Shown here in pieces: positions 33,459 to 41,619 of a stretch of 44,781 nt of DNA (the first letter of the stretch is position 1; the number at the start of each line of letters is the position of its first letter). The notes beneath the pieces were generated by a model that was given only the letters and a program-made list of their open reading frames with translations, was not told the DNA's origin and did not search any database. The position numbers were made by a program, and so were the translations under genes. Source of the stretch: JBDIVL01 sp039794405 (GTDB lineage Bacteria; Planctomycetota; Brocadiia; Brocadiales; Brocadiaceae); the NCBI GenBank assembly GCA_039794405.1, contig JBDIVL010000033.1, positions 1 through 44,781 of the forward strand. Reading direction: 5' to 3'.

Positions 33459-33834
33459 ATGAGTTTTCGGTATATAATCTGCTCTATAAGATATAAATTA
33501 GGCCTTAGGTGACTTTTTTATAACACCTATGTAGGAGTGAACACAAGGTTTTCCCTACAACGGACATAGAAATTCTTTAACGTTAAGGAATATAAAGGAT
33601 GGGTGAGGCGTTATCGTACTAAAAACGGTTTAAGCAGTTTAAGTCTTTTAAACGGCTTTGTAATGGTTCCGTTTTGCTTGATCCGTCCTATCCTATGAAA
33701 TTCCTATACATCAAGGTATAGTACGGCAAACTTGTAGGAATGATCAGGTGGATCATTCCTGTTTTTGTCCATGCCAACCAGACTGTATAGATTGGTAAAG
33801 ATAAAACGATTATAAAGCTTTTAAAGGTGGAAAT
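33459..33834. other. Intergenic region with family C scrap
   Basis: GTAGGAGTGAACACAAGG and TTTTCCCTACA near 33531-33560 are parts of family C. A near-duplicate GGTTTAAGCAGTTTAAGTC lies near 33628. The only clear element is the terminator hairpin at 33736. Confidence 0.5.
33736..33767 (+). terminator. Intrinsic terminator or leader hairpin before arfB
   Basis: AGGAATGATC (33736-33745) and GATCATTCCT (33751-33760) pair perfectly around AGGTG and are followed by GTTTTTG. It is 275 bases after the phosphoglucomutase stop and 68 bases before arfB, so it could end the former or attenuate the latter. Confidence 0.65.
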
Positions 33835-34260
33835 ATGATTCGGATTACCCATACCATAGCGATTGACGAAAATGAAATTCACCAGGAATTTATTCGTTCT
33901 TCAGGGCCGGGTGGACAGAATGTTAACAAGGTCGCTACGGCTGTGCAGATCCGTTTTGATGTAATGAAATCTCCTTCTTTGCCAAACGATGTTCGTGAAC
34001 GTTTGATCGGTTTAGCTGGTAAGCGAATCACTGAAGAGGGAATCCTCATTATTGAGGCACGGCAGTTCCGTACACAGAAACAAAATCGTCAGGATGCTAT
34101 GAATCGCCTGATTGAACTGATCCACAAGGCCACTGAAATACCAAAACGCCGTGGCAAAACAAAACCTACATCTGCATCCAGAAAGAGAAGATTAGATACT
34201 AAACGTCACCGTAGTGAGGCCAAACATAAACGCCGGTCCGTTTCCAATTTTGAAGGATAA
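33835..34260 (+). CDS. arfB: Alternative ribosome-rescue factor ArfB (YaeJ)
   Basis: This 141-residue peptidyl-tRNA hydrolase frees ribosomes stalled on truncated mRNA. The catalytic GGQ motif is at residues 26-28 in RSSGPGGQNVNKVATAVQ. The C-terminal third is strongly basic (KRRGKTKPTSASRKRRLDTK), as needed for ArfB to enter the empty mRNA channel. The short length and the tail separate it from full release factors RF1/RF2. AAAGGTGGAAAT before the ATG is the ribosome site. A terminator-like hairpin lies just upstream. Confidence 0.94.
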   Translation: MIRITHTIAIDENEIHQEFIRSSGPGGQNVNKVATAVQIRFDVMKSPSLPNDVRERLIGLAGKRITEEGILIIEARQFRTQKQNRQDAMNRLIELIHKATEIPKRRGKTKPTSASRKRRLDTKRHRSEAKHKRRSVSNFEG

Positions 34261-34323
34261 TGTTTTTCTCAGTACTTAAGGGAATAATTCATTTAGAGAA
34301 GGGTTTAAGGAGGGCTTATTTGT

Positions 34324-34758
34324 ATGAAGTATAAGGTTGGTAAGGTAGGAAGGGTTGTTGTTGCGAGGTTTGAAGATAAAGAAGACGTCATCGGTAGCCT
34401 ATGTAGTATCGTAAAAAAAGAGGAGATACGTGCCGCTGCATTTTATCTCCTGGGAGGCATGCGTGAAGGGAGAATCGTTGTCGGTCCTGAAAAGGATGAA
34501 CTTCCACCTACCCCTGTCTGGAGAGAACTTGGAGAAAGTCATGAAGTCGTGGGTTTTGGTACGATATTCTATCAGGATAAAGAACCGAAGGTGCATTGCC
34601 ATGCTGCATTTGGTAAATGGGATGCCGTAAAGGTTGGGTGCCTGAGGGAAAAATCGGAAACATTTCTCGTACTTGAGGCGATAATTCTTGAATTATCTGG
34701 AATAAATGCGGTAAGAGAGTTTGACCCTGTATCAGGATTAAACATCCTCAACCTTTAA
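34324..34758 (+). CDS. PPC (DUF296) domain protein
   Basis: This 144-residue protein consists of a single PPC domain: VVVARFEDKEDVIGSLCSIV, AAAFYLLGGMREGRIVVGPE, PKVHCHAAFGKWDAVKVGCL and a hydrophobic end. Prokaryotic PPC proteins are trimeric and their cellular role is poorly known; in plants the domain occurs in AT-hook DNA-binding proteins. The HCHAAFG motif is typical and may bind a metal. It precedes a nitroreductase gene by 20 bases, which suggests one operon. Confidence 0.87.
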   Translation: MKYKVGKVGRVVVARFEDKEDVIGSLCSIVKKEEIRAAAFYLLGGMREGRIVVGPEKDELPPTPVWRELGESHEVVGFGTIFYQDKEPKVHCHAAFGKWDAVKVGCLREKSETFLVLEAIILELSGINAVREFDPVSGLNILNL

Positions 34759-34778
34759 ACTCTTTGGTATGGTGATTT

Positions 34779-35291
34779 ATGGATATCTTAAAGGCAGTCA
34801 GGGAAAGAAGAAGTATTAGGAATTTTCAGAATAAGGATATTCCTGAAGAGATTATTGATAAACTGGTAGAAGCCCTGATATGGGCGCCGAGTGCAGGTAA
34901 TCTGCAGGCAAGAAAATTCTTTTTTATCAAGGAATCGAAACTGAAAGAGGGTATCGCTTTTGCAGCTTTGAACCAAAATTTTATAATGGATGCACCCCTG
35001 GTAATCATCGGTTGTACAGATAGCAGGATCTCAAAAAAGTATGGTGATAGGGGTGTGCACCTCTACTCTATTCAGGATGTAGCGGCTAGTATTATGGGGA
35101 TGATGCTAGTGGCACACGAAAATGGGATAGGTACTGTGTGGGTCGGGGCGTTCAGAGAAGAGGGGTTATGTGGACTGCTGAAGCTACCCCAAAATCTCCG
35201 TCCTGTTGCAATAGTACCTGTTGGATATCCGTCAAACATCCCGCTTCCTCCTCCGAGGCTATCAAGGCATGCAGTCGTAGAGTTTCGGTAA
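34779..35291 (+). CDS. Nitroreductase family flavoprotein
   Basis: This 170-residue protein begins MDILKAVRERRSIRNFQNKD with the FMN-phosphate-binding RRSIR motif. WAPSAGNLQARKFF, VAASIMGMMLVAHENGIGTV and PVAIVPVGYPSN follow. This is the standard compact nitroreductase fold, which uses FMN and NAD(P)H; the natural substrate is not predictable. It overlaps no gene and lies 20 bases after the PPC-domain gene. Confidence 0.9.
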   Translation: MDILKAVRERRSIRNFQNKDIPEEIIDKLVEALIWAPSAGNLQARKFFFIKESKLKEGIAFAALNQNFIMDAPLVIIGCTDSRISKKYGDRGVHLYSIQDVAASIMGMMLVAHENGIGTVWVGAFREEGLCGLLKLPQNLRPVAIVPVGYPSNIPLPPPRLSRHAVVEFR

Positions 35292-35299
35292 TGAAAGAT

Positions 35300-35417
35300 T
35301 GTAACTACTCAGGTTATCAGGTTCAGGGTTTGTGACCTGTGTTGTCTTCCTTTCTTCAAACCTTTCAATCTTCATCTCTCTAACCCTGAACAGTGAACCC
35401 TATACCTTGAACCTGAG
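35300..35417 (-). repeat. Repeat family E copy 2
   Basis: Inverted relative to 11898-12020. It contains GTAACTACTCAGGTTATCAG, TTCTTCAAACCTTTCAATC and CTCTCTAACCCTGAAC. Together with the next repeat it fills the 438-base gap before the pirin gene; no gene was seen there. Confidence 0.65.
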
Positions 35418-35496
35418 CTGTTCGAAAAATTCATAATTACTATGAGATTGGTGAAAAAACAAAAGTGGAGACGCAACATTTTGCATCTGTACCCAT

Positions 35497-35600
35497 GGTT
35501 GGTTCAATCGTCCACGATTGAACCGAAGCATTTTGCATGTCTCCTATGTCTGGTACCAATCAAAGACGTACCGATCAATGCTAAACACATGGTTCAATAG
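35497..35600 (+). repeat. Repeat family A, right end truncated
   Basis: Intact left palindrome (GGTTCAATC-N6-GATTGAACC), TTTTGCATGTCTCCTATG and CAATGCTAAACACATGG. It breaks off at TTCAATAGGG. A family D scrap (GTGTTCGGAATGACA) follows near 35657. Confidence 0.8.
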
Positions 35601-35729
35601 GGAAAAATCTTAGGTTGGTAAGATTCCTCATAGAGTTTTACACTGAACAAAGTGAATGTGTTCGGAATGACAAGAAAGCCATTGGGTTTTTGTCTTTTAA
35701 AACCTAATCTAATTTAAAAGGAGGAAAAA

Positions 35730-36446
35730 ATGATTACCATACGAAGACCGGAAGATATATTCCTGGCAGGTGGTGAAATTCAGGACGGTACATTCCATGG
35801 GCGATGGCACTTTTCTTTTGACGAGTACTATGATCCCGCATATATACAGTTCGGTACCTTAAGGGTTTTTAATGATGATACCCTCTCCCCGGGTGCTGTA
35901 TGGCCATTGCATTACCACCGGGAGATTGAGGTTGTAACATATTGTGCCGGAGGAGAATTCCTCCATGCGGATGAACACGGGAAAGGTGAAGTTTTGAAAA
36001 AGGGCTGGGTACAACATACAACCGTTGGCAAAGGGATGTATCACTCCGAGATCAATAATTGCCCTGATGAACCTATGCGGTTTATCCAGATGTGGTTCTT
36101 TCCCTCAGGACAAAACTTAGAGCCATCGGTAGCACAAAAAAGGGTAGAGCGTACAGAACGGATGAATCGATTCCTTCCTCTTGTCTCAAATGAGCATAAG
36201 GATGCCCTTACGATACACTCCGATGCCCAGGTTTATTCCTCCTTTCTTCAGGCCGGTAAGATAGTAAATTATCAAATGAAAGACAATTGGGGAATTTATC
36301 TCTACGTAGTTGAGGGTGGAACTGTAGAGGTAAATAAACATTTCATCCCTCCCCTTGGCGCTGCAAAAATTGTAGAAGAGACGGGTATTCAGGTAAAAGC
36401 AGAAGTTGATACGGAACTTTTGCTTGTAAATGTGCTTCTTATTTAG
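35730..36446 (+). CDS. Pirin family protein (YhhW-like bicupin)
   Basis: This 238-residue protein has the pirin landmarks HGRWHFSFDEYYDP and the metal-binding set in WPLHYHREIEVVTYC with a downstream H and E (EFLHADEHG, GKGMYHSEIN). QMWFFPSGQNLEPSV starts the second half, and the C-terminal cupin is shorter and degenerate. Bacterial members of this group include quercetinase-like enzymes; the physiological reaction is often unknown. A TTAAAAGGAGGAAAAA ribosome site fixes the start. Confidence 0.9.
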   Translation: MITIRRPEDIFLAGGEIQDGTFHGRWHFSFDEYYDPAYIQFGTLRVFNDDTLSPGAVWPLHYHREIEVVTYCAGGEFLHADEHGKGEVLKKGWVQHTTVGKGMYHSEINNCPDEPMRFIQMWFFPSGQNLEPSVAQKRVERTERMNRFLPLVSNEHKDALTIHSDAQVYSSFLQAGKIVNYQMKDNWGIYLYVVEGGTVEVNKHFIPPLGAAKIVEETGIQVKAEVDTELLLVNVLLI

Positions 36447-36578
36447 TGTCTGAACGAAACGCATATCCTTGTCATCCTGGCCGAAGGGAGGAATTTGTAA
36501 ACCTTGGAATATTACTGATCAAAAGATTTCTCGCTCCACACGAAACGACATTTTTTGTTAGTTTTCGTTCAGACATTA
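36447..36578. repeat. Repeat family D, best copy with terminal inverted repeats
   Basis: TGTCTGAACGAAA at the left and TTTCGTTCAGACA at the right are exact complements apart from spacing. GATCAAAAGATTTCTCGCTC lies inside. It begins directly at the stop of the pirin gene and reaches almost to the GNAT gene. Confidence 0.8.
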
Positions 36579-36689
36579 TTTAGAATAGTGACAGATATAA
36601 GGTTTGTCCCATAGTATAATATTAAAATTCTTCTTGCAAAGTAGTATCTAATATTGTTTTTGGCAGGTATACAGAAACAGGTGTTCCGA

Positions 36690-37121
36690 ATGTTCAAAAT
36701 AGTGACGAATGTAGACGACCTGATTAAGGTACTTATTGTACGCGGCATAGTATTTATGGAGGAACAAGGCGTGCCGTACCATATAGAACATGATGTACAC
36801 GATTGTTCAGCAATACATGTGTTAGGCGAAGAGCGTGGGGAGCCTTTTGCCGCCGGCCGGATACGTGTCCTTGGTGGGTATGCAAAATTGGAACGTATTG
36901 CAGTACGAAAATCATACCGTGGGCGGGATCTGGGACACAAACTTACAGAATTTATGATATCTGCTGCACAGGAACGCGGGTTTCAAAAATTTAAGGTGCA
37001 TGCCCAGGCATACCTCGTAGATTTTTACCGTCAACATGGATTTGAGATCATCGGGGATGTATTTCAGGAGGTTGGTATTGACCATTATTTGATGATTCGT
37101 AAGGAGGTTATTGAACCATGA
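36690..37121 (+). CDS. GNAT family N-acetyltransferase
   Basis: This 143-residue protein has the GNAT core. A VDDLIKVLIVRGIVFMEEQG start is followed by FAAGRIRVLGGYAKLERIAV, the acetyl-CoA-binding RKSYRGRDLGHKLTEFM (the R/Q-x-x-G-x-G/A pattern is RGRDLG) and VHAQAYLVDFYRQHGFEIIG. It resembles the YjcF/ElaA subgroup; the acceptor is unknown. The start at 36690 follows an AGGTG ribosome site; a start 12 codons earlier is less likely. Its stop overlaps the next small gene (ATGA). Confidence 0.85.
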   Translation: MFKIVTNVDDLIKVLIVRGIVFMEEQGVPYHIEHDVHDCSAIHVLGEERGEPFAAGRIRVLGGYAKLERIAVRKSYRGRDLGHKLTEFMISAAQERGFQKFKVHAQAYLVDFYRQHGFEIIGDVFQEVGIDHYLMIRKEVIEP

Positions 37122-37297
37122 AAAGATTAAAGGGATTAGATGAAGTTCATGAGATCATCGAAAAGATATCTGATGAAGAAAAAGGTTTAACTCCTGAACA
37201 GAGAATCAAAAAGCTTCGTGAAGAAGCTGATAGATTTTTGTTAGAACGTAACTTAGGCTTAAAAAGAGTTAAGCCAAAAGAAGTAAGACATGTTTGA
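37118..37297 (+). CDS. Small helical protein coupled to the GNAT gene
   Basis: This 59-residue, highly charged protein (MKRLKGLDEVHEIIEKISDE, TPEQRIKKLREEADRFLLER) is predicted all helical with no signal peptide. The ATG overlaps the GNAT stop codon and is preceded by AAGGAGG, so translation is coupled. The composition resembles small antitoxin-type proteins found before toxin genes, but no toxin follows directly and the GNAT enzyme does not look like a toxin. Function unknown. Confidence 0.65.
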   Translation: MKRLKGLDEVHEIIEKISDEEKGLTPEQRIKKLREEADRFLLERNLGLKRVKPKEVRHV

Positions 37298-37434
37298 GTG
37301 TTTAAATTTCTAAAATCATATTTATTTGACTATAAATACCTTATATCCAATTCACCTTCATAAATGATATAAAATAATGTTATAATAAGCGAATCTTATA
37401 TAAAGTTGTGCAGATTACCACTTTGGAAGCTCGC

Positions 37435-38427
37435 ATGTACCACGAACTTGTAGCAGCAATGGGTTTTCCTGTTATTACTCCAGTTTCATCGTTATTGTCA
37501 ATTGCCCACCTGTTTGGAGTATCCAAGAAGCGCTGCGGTATATATCTCCTTGCTTTTCCATCCGGTTTTTTTTATATCGGCCAGGCTGTAGATGTTGTGA
37601 GACGGTTTTCTCAACACCGCCGTGTGCACGATGACATTGTAGGATTTTCCTTTCTCCCCATGCCCAAGTCCAAACTTGATAATGCAGAGAAGGACATGAT
37701 CTTTCGAGCCGAATCTCTTGGGCTCAGGATTACGAATGTGGTACATGTAACAAATATCGTAGGCGACACAGATCTTGATTTGGTTGTGTCCACTACTGAA
37801 CAAGAAGCCTGGATTCTCGATCATTCTTGTTTGAACAATACAGATACAACCTTTCCGAAAATCATGCTTCCTGAGGCACATCAAATACGTTTTTTTAAGA
37901 ATTTTGCTTGTTTTGAAAAGCATCCACTGTCACAAAGAGCATTGGTGCTATTCCAACAATATATTTTGGCATGTGTACCTGCACCAAAACGTACCGAGTA
38001 CTCGTTTTGGTCTGTGAGCTGTATGCCCAGTACTAATCACGACACTTGGCCACGGCTGTTATGCGTGAATGCTGGAGTTATGGAATTATTTGTTGTTGGT
38101 TGGGAAAAACAAAATACTAATGCACTTTGGTCATTTGTTAACGTCGCTGAAGATATTCTACTTGAGCATTGGGTATCTCTCGATGAGTTGATAAAAACTT
38201 TCCCTTACGTAGAAGTGTATCATCGCGGATATAGAGATACCGGTCAACATCAGGTTAGCCTCCATGCTTATGGTAGTGCACCTATGGAGCAATTGTTGGT
38301 GGATCCAGGCATTTCCAGAGCTGCCGCTATGCTTACTTTGCGTGTGATGAGAAAGCGTGCAACAATATATAGTAAGTATCATTGTGTCCAATTAGCGAAT
38401 CGAGCACTCTCAGGTGATGCAGGATAA
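37435..38427 (+). CDS. GIY-YIG domain protein of unknown role
   Basis: This protein of about 330 residues has a GIY-YIG nuclease-like motif near its N-terminus: CGIYLLAFPSGFFYIGQAVD, followed by the conserved arginine in VVRRFSQH and a possible catalytic glutamate in AEKDM or TEQEAW. The C-terminal 200 residues are not recognised. Stand-alone GIY-YIG proteins include homing, restriction and repair nucleases; which applies is unclear. I prefer the ATG at 37435, preceded by GGAAG; a GTG at 37408 is an alternative. Base composition is somewhat less AT-rich than the neighbours. It lies beside antitoxin-like genes, so an accessory or defence role is possible. Confidence 0.65.
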   Translation: MYHELVAAMGFPVITPVSSLLSIAHLFGVSKKRCGIYLLAFPSGFFYIGQAVDVVRRFSQHRRVHDDIVGFSFLPMPKSKLDNAEKDMIFRAESLGLRITNVVHVTNIVGDTDLDLVVSTTEQEAWILDHSCLNNTDTTFPKIMLPEAHQIRFFKNFACFEKHPLSQRALVLFQQYILACVPAPKRTEYSFWSVSCMPSTNHDTWPRLLCVNAGVMELFVVGWEKQNTNALWSFVNVAEDILLEHWVSLDELIKTFPYVEVYHRGYRDTGQHQVSLHAYGSAPMEQLLVDPGISRAAAMLTLRVMRKRATIYSKYHCVQLANRALSGDAG

Positions 38428-38729
38428 CCAATCACTCCACTGTACCTACAAAAAAAGTCGCATAGGCCGGTGAATTAAGCATTATTTCGTCAAGGAAGCT
38501 TGGCGTATCTTGCAGGGTGAAAATCCCTGTCTGTAAGGATCAGCCTCCACCCATATTGAATTTTGCATCTGTGGCGGAGCAAGAAGAAGTCAATCTTGTG
38601 AACAAGACAGATTCATTTTAATTGGAAATTCCAGCAAAAATCGCCTTTTGGTAATTATTCATACGGAGAGGGTAGATAAAATCAGAATCATAAGCGCAAG
38701 AAAGGCAACAAAAAGTGAAAGGAAACAAT
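38428..38729. other. Gap with short hairpin, possible intron or element relic
   Basis: GCAGGGTGAAAATCCCTGT (38512-38530) forms a small hairpin of a type seen in some group II intron or element ends. TGGCGGAGCAAGAAGAAGTC follows near 38571. No reverse transcriptase or full intron domain was found. No protein gene was recognised. Confidence 0.35.
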
Positions 38730-38975
38730 ATGAAGAGAATGCAAAAAGATTTAGACATGCTTGAAGAATACGATTTTAGTAAAGGTATTAAGGGAAAATA
38801 TGCAAAAAAATACAGAGAAGGAACAAACGTTGTGGTTATTGATCCAGATGTTGCAAAGTTTTTCCCTGACCATGATTCTGTAAATCAAGCATTAAGATCA
38901 TTGGCTGAAATTATTAAGAAGCAAAAAGAGGCGACTAAAAAATCACCCCAACGAACGGTTGATAACCGTCCCTGA
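38730..38975 (+). CDS. Antitoxin-like small protein (EYDFSKGxxGKY family)
   Basis: This 81-residue protein contains MLEEYDFSKGIKGKYAKKYR, then EGTNVVVIDPDVAKFFPDHD and VNQALRSLAEIIKKQK. This is a widespread small family usually annotated as antitoxin or CopG/RHH-like and often paired with a toxin gene (recognised from memory). Here no toxin is adjacent, so it may be an orphan or a stand-alone regulator. The ATG at 38730 follows AAAGGAAACA; a GTG five codons upstream overlaps that site. The C-terminal residues SPQRTVDNRP appear to derive from repeat sequence. Confidence 0.75.
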   Translation: MKRMQKDLDMLEEYDFSKGIKGKYAKKYREGTNVVVIDPDVAKFFPDHDSVNQALRSLAEIIKKQKEATKKSPQRTVDNRP

Positions 38976-39162
38976 GCCAAGAGCCGTAGGCTCTATCTAC
39001 AAAAAATTAGACTGAATTGTTCAAAAATCTTTATCTATCGCCATATGGTTCAATCTAAAGTAATATTAAAACAAAATGTCGCTTTTATAGTATTTAGAAG
39101 TTTGGTATTTTCTAGGAAAATTGCTATGCTATTTACAAAGCCTGTGGCGAAGGAGTTGCCGT

Positions 39163-39912
39163 ATGGGTGAATTAAGTGAATTTTCTATCTCTGTGCGCTT
39201 GTTTCTGAAGACGTATAAATGGCGGAGAATAGATCCGGTTCCCTGGACTCCATTGAAAAAGCCCCTCAACGAGTGCAGGATGGCATTGGTTTCCAGTGCA
39301 GGTTTTGTCCTTCCAGATCAAGAACCATTTGATGAATCGATCCGCGGGGGCGATACGAGTTTTCGGGAAATACCAGGTGATGTTAATGTCATGGATCTTG
39401 TTGATACTCACCGCAGCACATCTTTTGACCACACGGGAATTCGTCAAGACGCCAACCTCGCTTTTCCAATAGACCGGATAAAGGAACTCGTGAAGCTCAA
39501 TCGTATAGGTTCAGTAAATCACCGGCATTTCTCTTTTATGGGATCGATTACTGCGCCTGGTCGCTTAATACAATTTACCGCACCTGAAGTTGCACGATTA
39601 CTGGTAGAAGATAGCGTTGATGCCGTCCTGCTCATCCCTGTCTGACCGATGTGTAATCAGACCGTGAGTCTGGTAGCGGCAGAAATAGAACGGCAAGGCA
39701 TTTCAACGGTAGTGATCCAACTGCTTCGCGAGGTTGCTATACAGATACGGCCCCCGCGTGCCCTGTTTGTGCCATTCCGGCATGGCTACCCCTTAGATAT
39801 ACCGGGAGATCCGAAACGTCAGCATGCAGTGCTCGATGCTGCCCTTCGGCTGCTTGAAGAGCGAATACCAGGCGAACCTCCCCTTCTCAGGAGTTTCCGG
39901 CAAGAGAAATAG
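39163..39912 (+). CDS. GrdB-related selenoprotein (UGA read as selenocysteine)
   Basis: A 249-residue protein is interrupted by one in-frame TGA at 39643-39645. The first part starts MGELSEFSISVRLFLKTYKW after GAAGGAG and contains RRIDPVPWTPLKKPLNECRM. It runs to AVLLIPV, then TGA, then PMCNQTVSLVAAEIERQGIS and RPPRALFVPFRHGYPLDIPG. Both halves belong to the glycine/sarcosine/betaine/proline reductase selenoprotein B-related family, in which a UxxC or CxxC redox motif occupies exactly this place (recognised from memory). Reading TGA as selenocysteine gives U161-P-M-C164. A hairpin lies just downstream. An ordinary stop would remove the redox motif and the last third of the protein. The redox substrate is unknown. 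Confidence 0.85.
39643..39679 (+). promoter_or_regulatory. Candidate bacterial SECIS hairpin
   Basis: Directly after the TGA an upper stem ATCAGAC/GTCTGGT (39656-39674, one G-U) carries the loop CGTGA. A lower CCG/CGG stem (39646-39648 with 39677-39679) encloses an internal loop. A stem-loop with GU in the apical loop at this distance is what SelB recognises in bacteria. The structure was drawn by hand, not computed. Confidence 0.55.
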
Positions 39913-40314
39913 AAATAATCTCAAGTGTACAACCACATCTAACGCTTTTAAGTACCTGGATATAAATGTTTGTACTTTTTTGAAGTATTGTTGGGGTTGG
40001 TTCTATCGTCCATGATAGAACCGAAACGTTTTGACATGTTCGCTTATGCCTGGCACTAATCAAGAGCCGTACATCAGTTCCAAATGATGGTTCAATTGAC
40101 CCCGTCTGAGAGTGTTGGAACGAGTGGTGCGGAAGCGCAGGCAAGCCTTAATGTAAAAGATACCGTTTGCAATTAAAATATTGTTTGTGGTTTTATAAGA
40201 GGTTCGTTTTGCTACGGAACACCGAAACCCACATTGGTGCTGATTTGTTTCGGTGATAGGACTTACCGGAATGTCTAAGTTTCCGGATGCTTCACTTGAA
40301 GCGGACCACATTCC
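39913..40314. other. Convergent intergenic region
   Basis: It holds the family A copy at 39995-40093. After it, GCTACGGAACACCGAAACCC and TTTCGGTGATAGGAC form a weak inverted pair near 40211-40263. No gene was recognised. Confidence 0.5.
39995..40093 (+). repeat. Repeat family A copy with compensating changes
   Basis: The left palindrome reads GGTTCTATC-N6-GATAGAACC, whereas other copies have GGTTCAATC-N6-GATTGAACC. The A-to-T change in one arm is matched by T-to-A in the other, so base pairing is kept. TTTTGACATGTTCGCTTATG and CAAATGATGG follow; the right palindrome is lost. Confidence 0.85.
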
Positions 40315-41619
40315 CTATCTTTGATTTTTCCCACCTGTATATCCTTCTGTAGCGGTTATTCTCTGCGCAAGATATGGTTCTTCCTGCCAGGTCTTATAAC
40401 GGAAGAGGAAGGCGAGTCCTGGAATAGCAGATATGGCACAAAAGATAAAAAAGTAAATCCATCCCAATTTCTCAGCTAAAAATCCGGTAGGCGAAGAAAT
40501 AACAACCCGTGGAATCCCCATGAGACTGCTCAGGAGTGCATATTGTGTTGCGGTAAACCTTTTGTTACAAAGGCTTGACATAAAAGCTATAAAGGCAGAA
40601 GTGCCCATGCCGGTGGTTAAATTTTCAAAGGTGACTGTAGCTATTAATACGGAATAATAGGTACCTGCAGATGCAAGTACAGAAAAAAACAAGGTTGACA
40701 ATGCCTGGAGGATTCCAAAAATCCAAAGGGCATGGAAAATCCCTAACCGTATTAAGAGTATACCTCCGATAAGACCGCCGATAATCGTGGCAATGATTCC
40801 AAAAGTTTTTGCAATGGTTGCTATTTCCGTTTTGGTGAATCCCATCTTCAGGATAAAAGGGGTAGTCATGTTGCTTGCCATGAGGTCGCCAATTTTATAA
40901 AGCAGGATAAAGGCCAGTATCTCGAATGCCCCTCTCCTTCTAAAATAATCGGTAAAAGGTTCTATAACGGCTTCTTGAAGGGATTGAGGCGGTAGTATTT
41001 GTCCCTCAGAATTTGGTGCCAGAATCGTTGTAACAATACCAATAATGAATGATGATGCTAAGAGGAGATATACGTAGTTCCAGGGTATTTGATCAGCCAA
41101 AAACAGGGCAAATGCCCCGGATATAAGCATACCAATACGATAACCGTTAACGGACAAAGAAGAGCCCAGACCCAGTTCTTCATCTCTCAAGAGTTCACGT
41201 CGGTATGCATCGATAACGATATCCTGGCTTGCACTGAAGAATGACACAAACACGGCCAGGAGAGCAATGGTCCATGGAGATTCCACAGGCCTTACCAGGA
41301 AAAAAGCTCCGACGGTTACCATAAGAAGAATTTGGGAGATAAACATCCATCCCCGTCGCCGGCCGAGAAACGGAGGTGCATACCGGTCCATAATGGGGGC
41401 CCAAAGGAATTTGACTGTGTATGGGAGTCCTACCAGGGAAAACATGCCGATTACTGCAAGATCTATGTTTTCATCTGTCATCCAGGCCTGAAGTGTTGAA
41501 CCTATAAGTAAAAGCGGAATGCCGGAGCTGACACCCAGGAAAAAAGTTACAAGCATACGCCAGCTAAAAATAACCCTTGTGATAGAGAGTTCCATAGTTT
41601 TCAACAGCCTTATATGCAA
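40315..41619 (-). CDS. AmpG-like MFS permease
   Basis: This 434-residue protein is an inner-membrane protein of about twelve hydrophobic segments. It resembles AmpG, the importer of anhydro-muropeptides in peptidoglycan recycling: FFLGVSSGIPLLLIGSTLQA, GLPYTVKFLWAPIMDRYAPP, GRRRGWMFISQ and SASQDIVIDAYRRELL. The last motif, an Asp-containing VDAYR, is typical of the AmpG group. Specificity for muropeptides is inferred by family. An internal ATG at 41595 would give an N-terminus closer to AmpG; neither start has a clear ribosome site. Confidence 0.82.
   Translation of the reverse strand: MHIRLLKTMELSITRVIFSWRMLVTFFLGVSSGIPLLLIGSTLQAWMTDENIDLAVIGMFSLVGLPYTVKFLWAPIMDRYAPPFLGRRRGWMFISQILLMVTVGAFFLVRPVESPWTIALLAVFVSFFSASQDIVIDAYRRELLRDEELGLGSSLSVNGYRIGMLISGAFALFLADQIPWNYVYLLLASSFIIGIVTTILAPNSEGQILPPQSLQEAVIEPFTDYFRRRGAFEILAFILLYKIGDLMASNMTTPFILKMGFTKTEIATIAKTFGIIATIIGGLIGGILLIRLGIFHALWIFGILQALSTLFFSVLASAGTYYSVLIATVTFENLTTGMGTSAFIAFMSSLCNKRFTATQYALLSSLMGIPRVVISSPTGFLAEKLGWIYFFIFCAISAIPGLAFLFRYKTWQEEPYLAQRITATEGYTGGKNQR

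Noticed and set aside
38480..38600. Group II intron remnant
   Set aside because: Only a short hairpin and a GGCGGAGCAAG phrase are suggestive; no domain V or reverse transcriptase was found.
39649..39912. Separate 87-residue gene after the TGA
   Set aside because: It is in phase with the preceding frame and completes the same family domain, so a selenocysteine read-through fits better than two genes.
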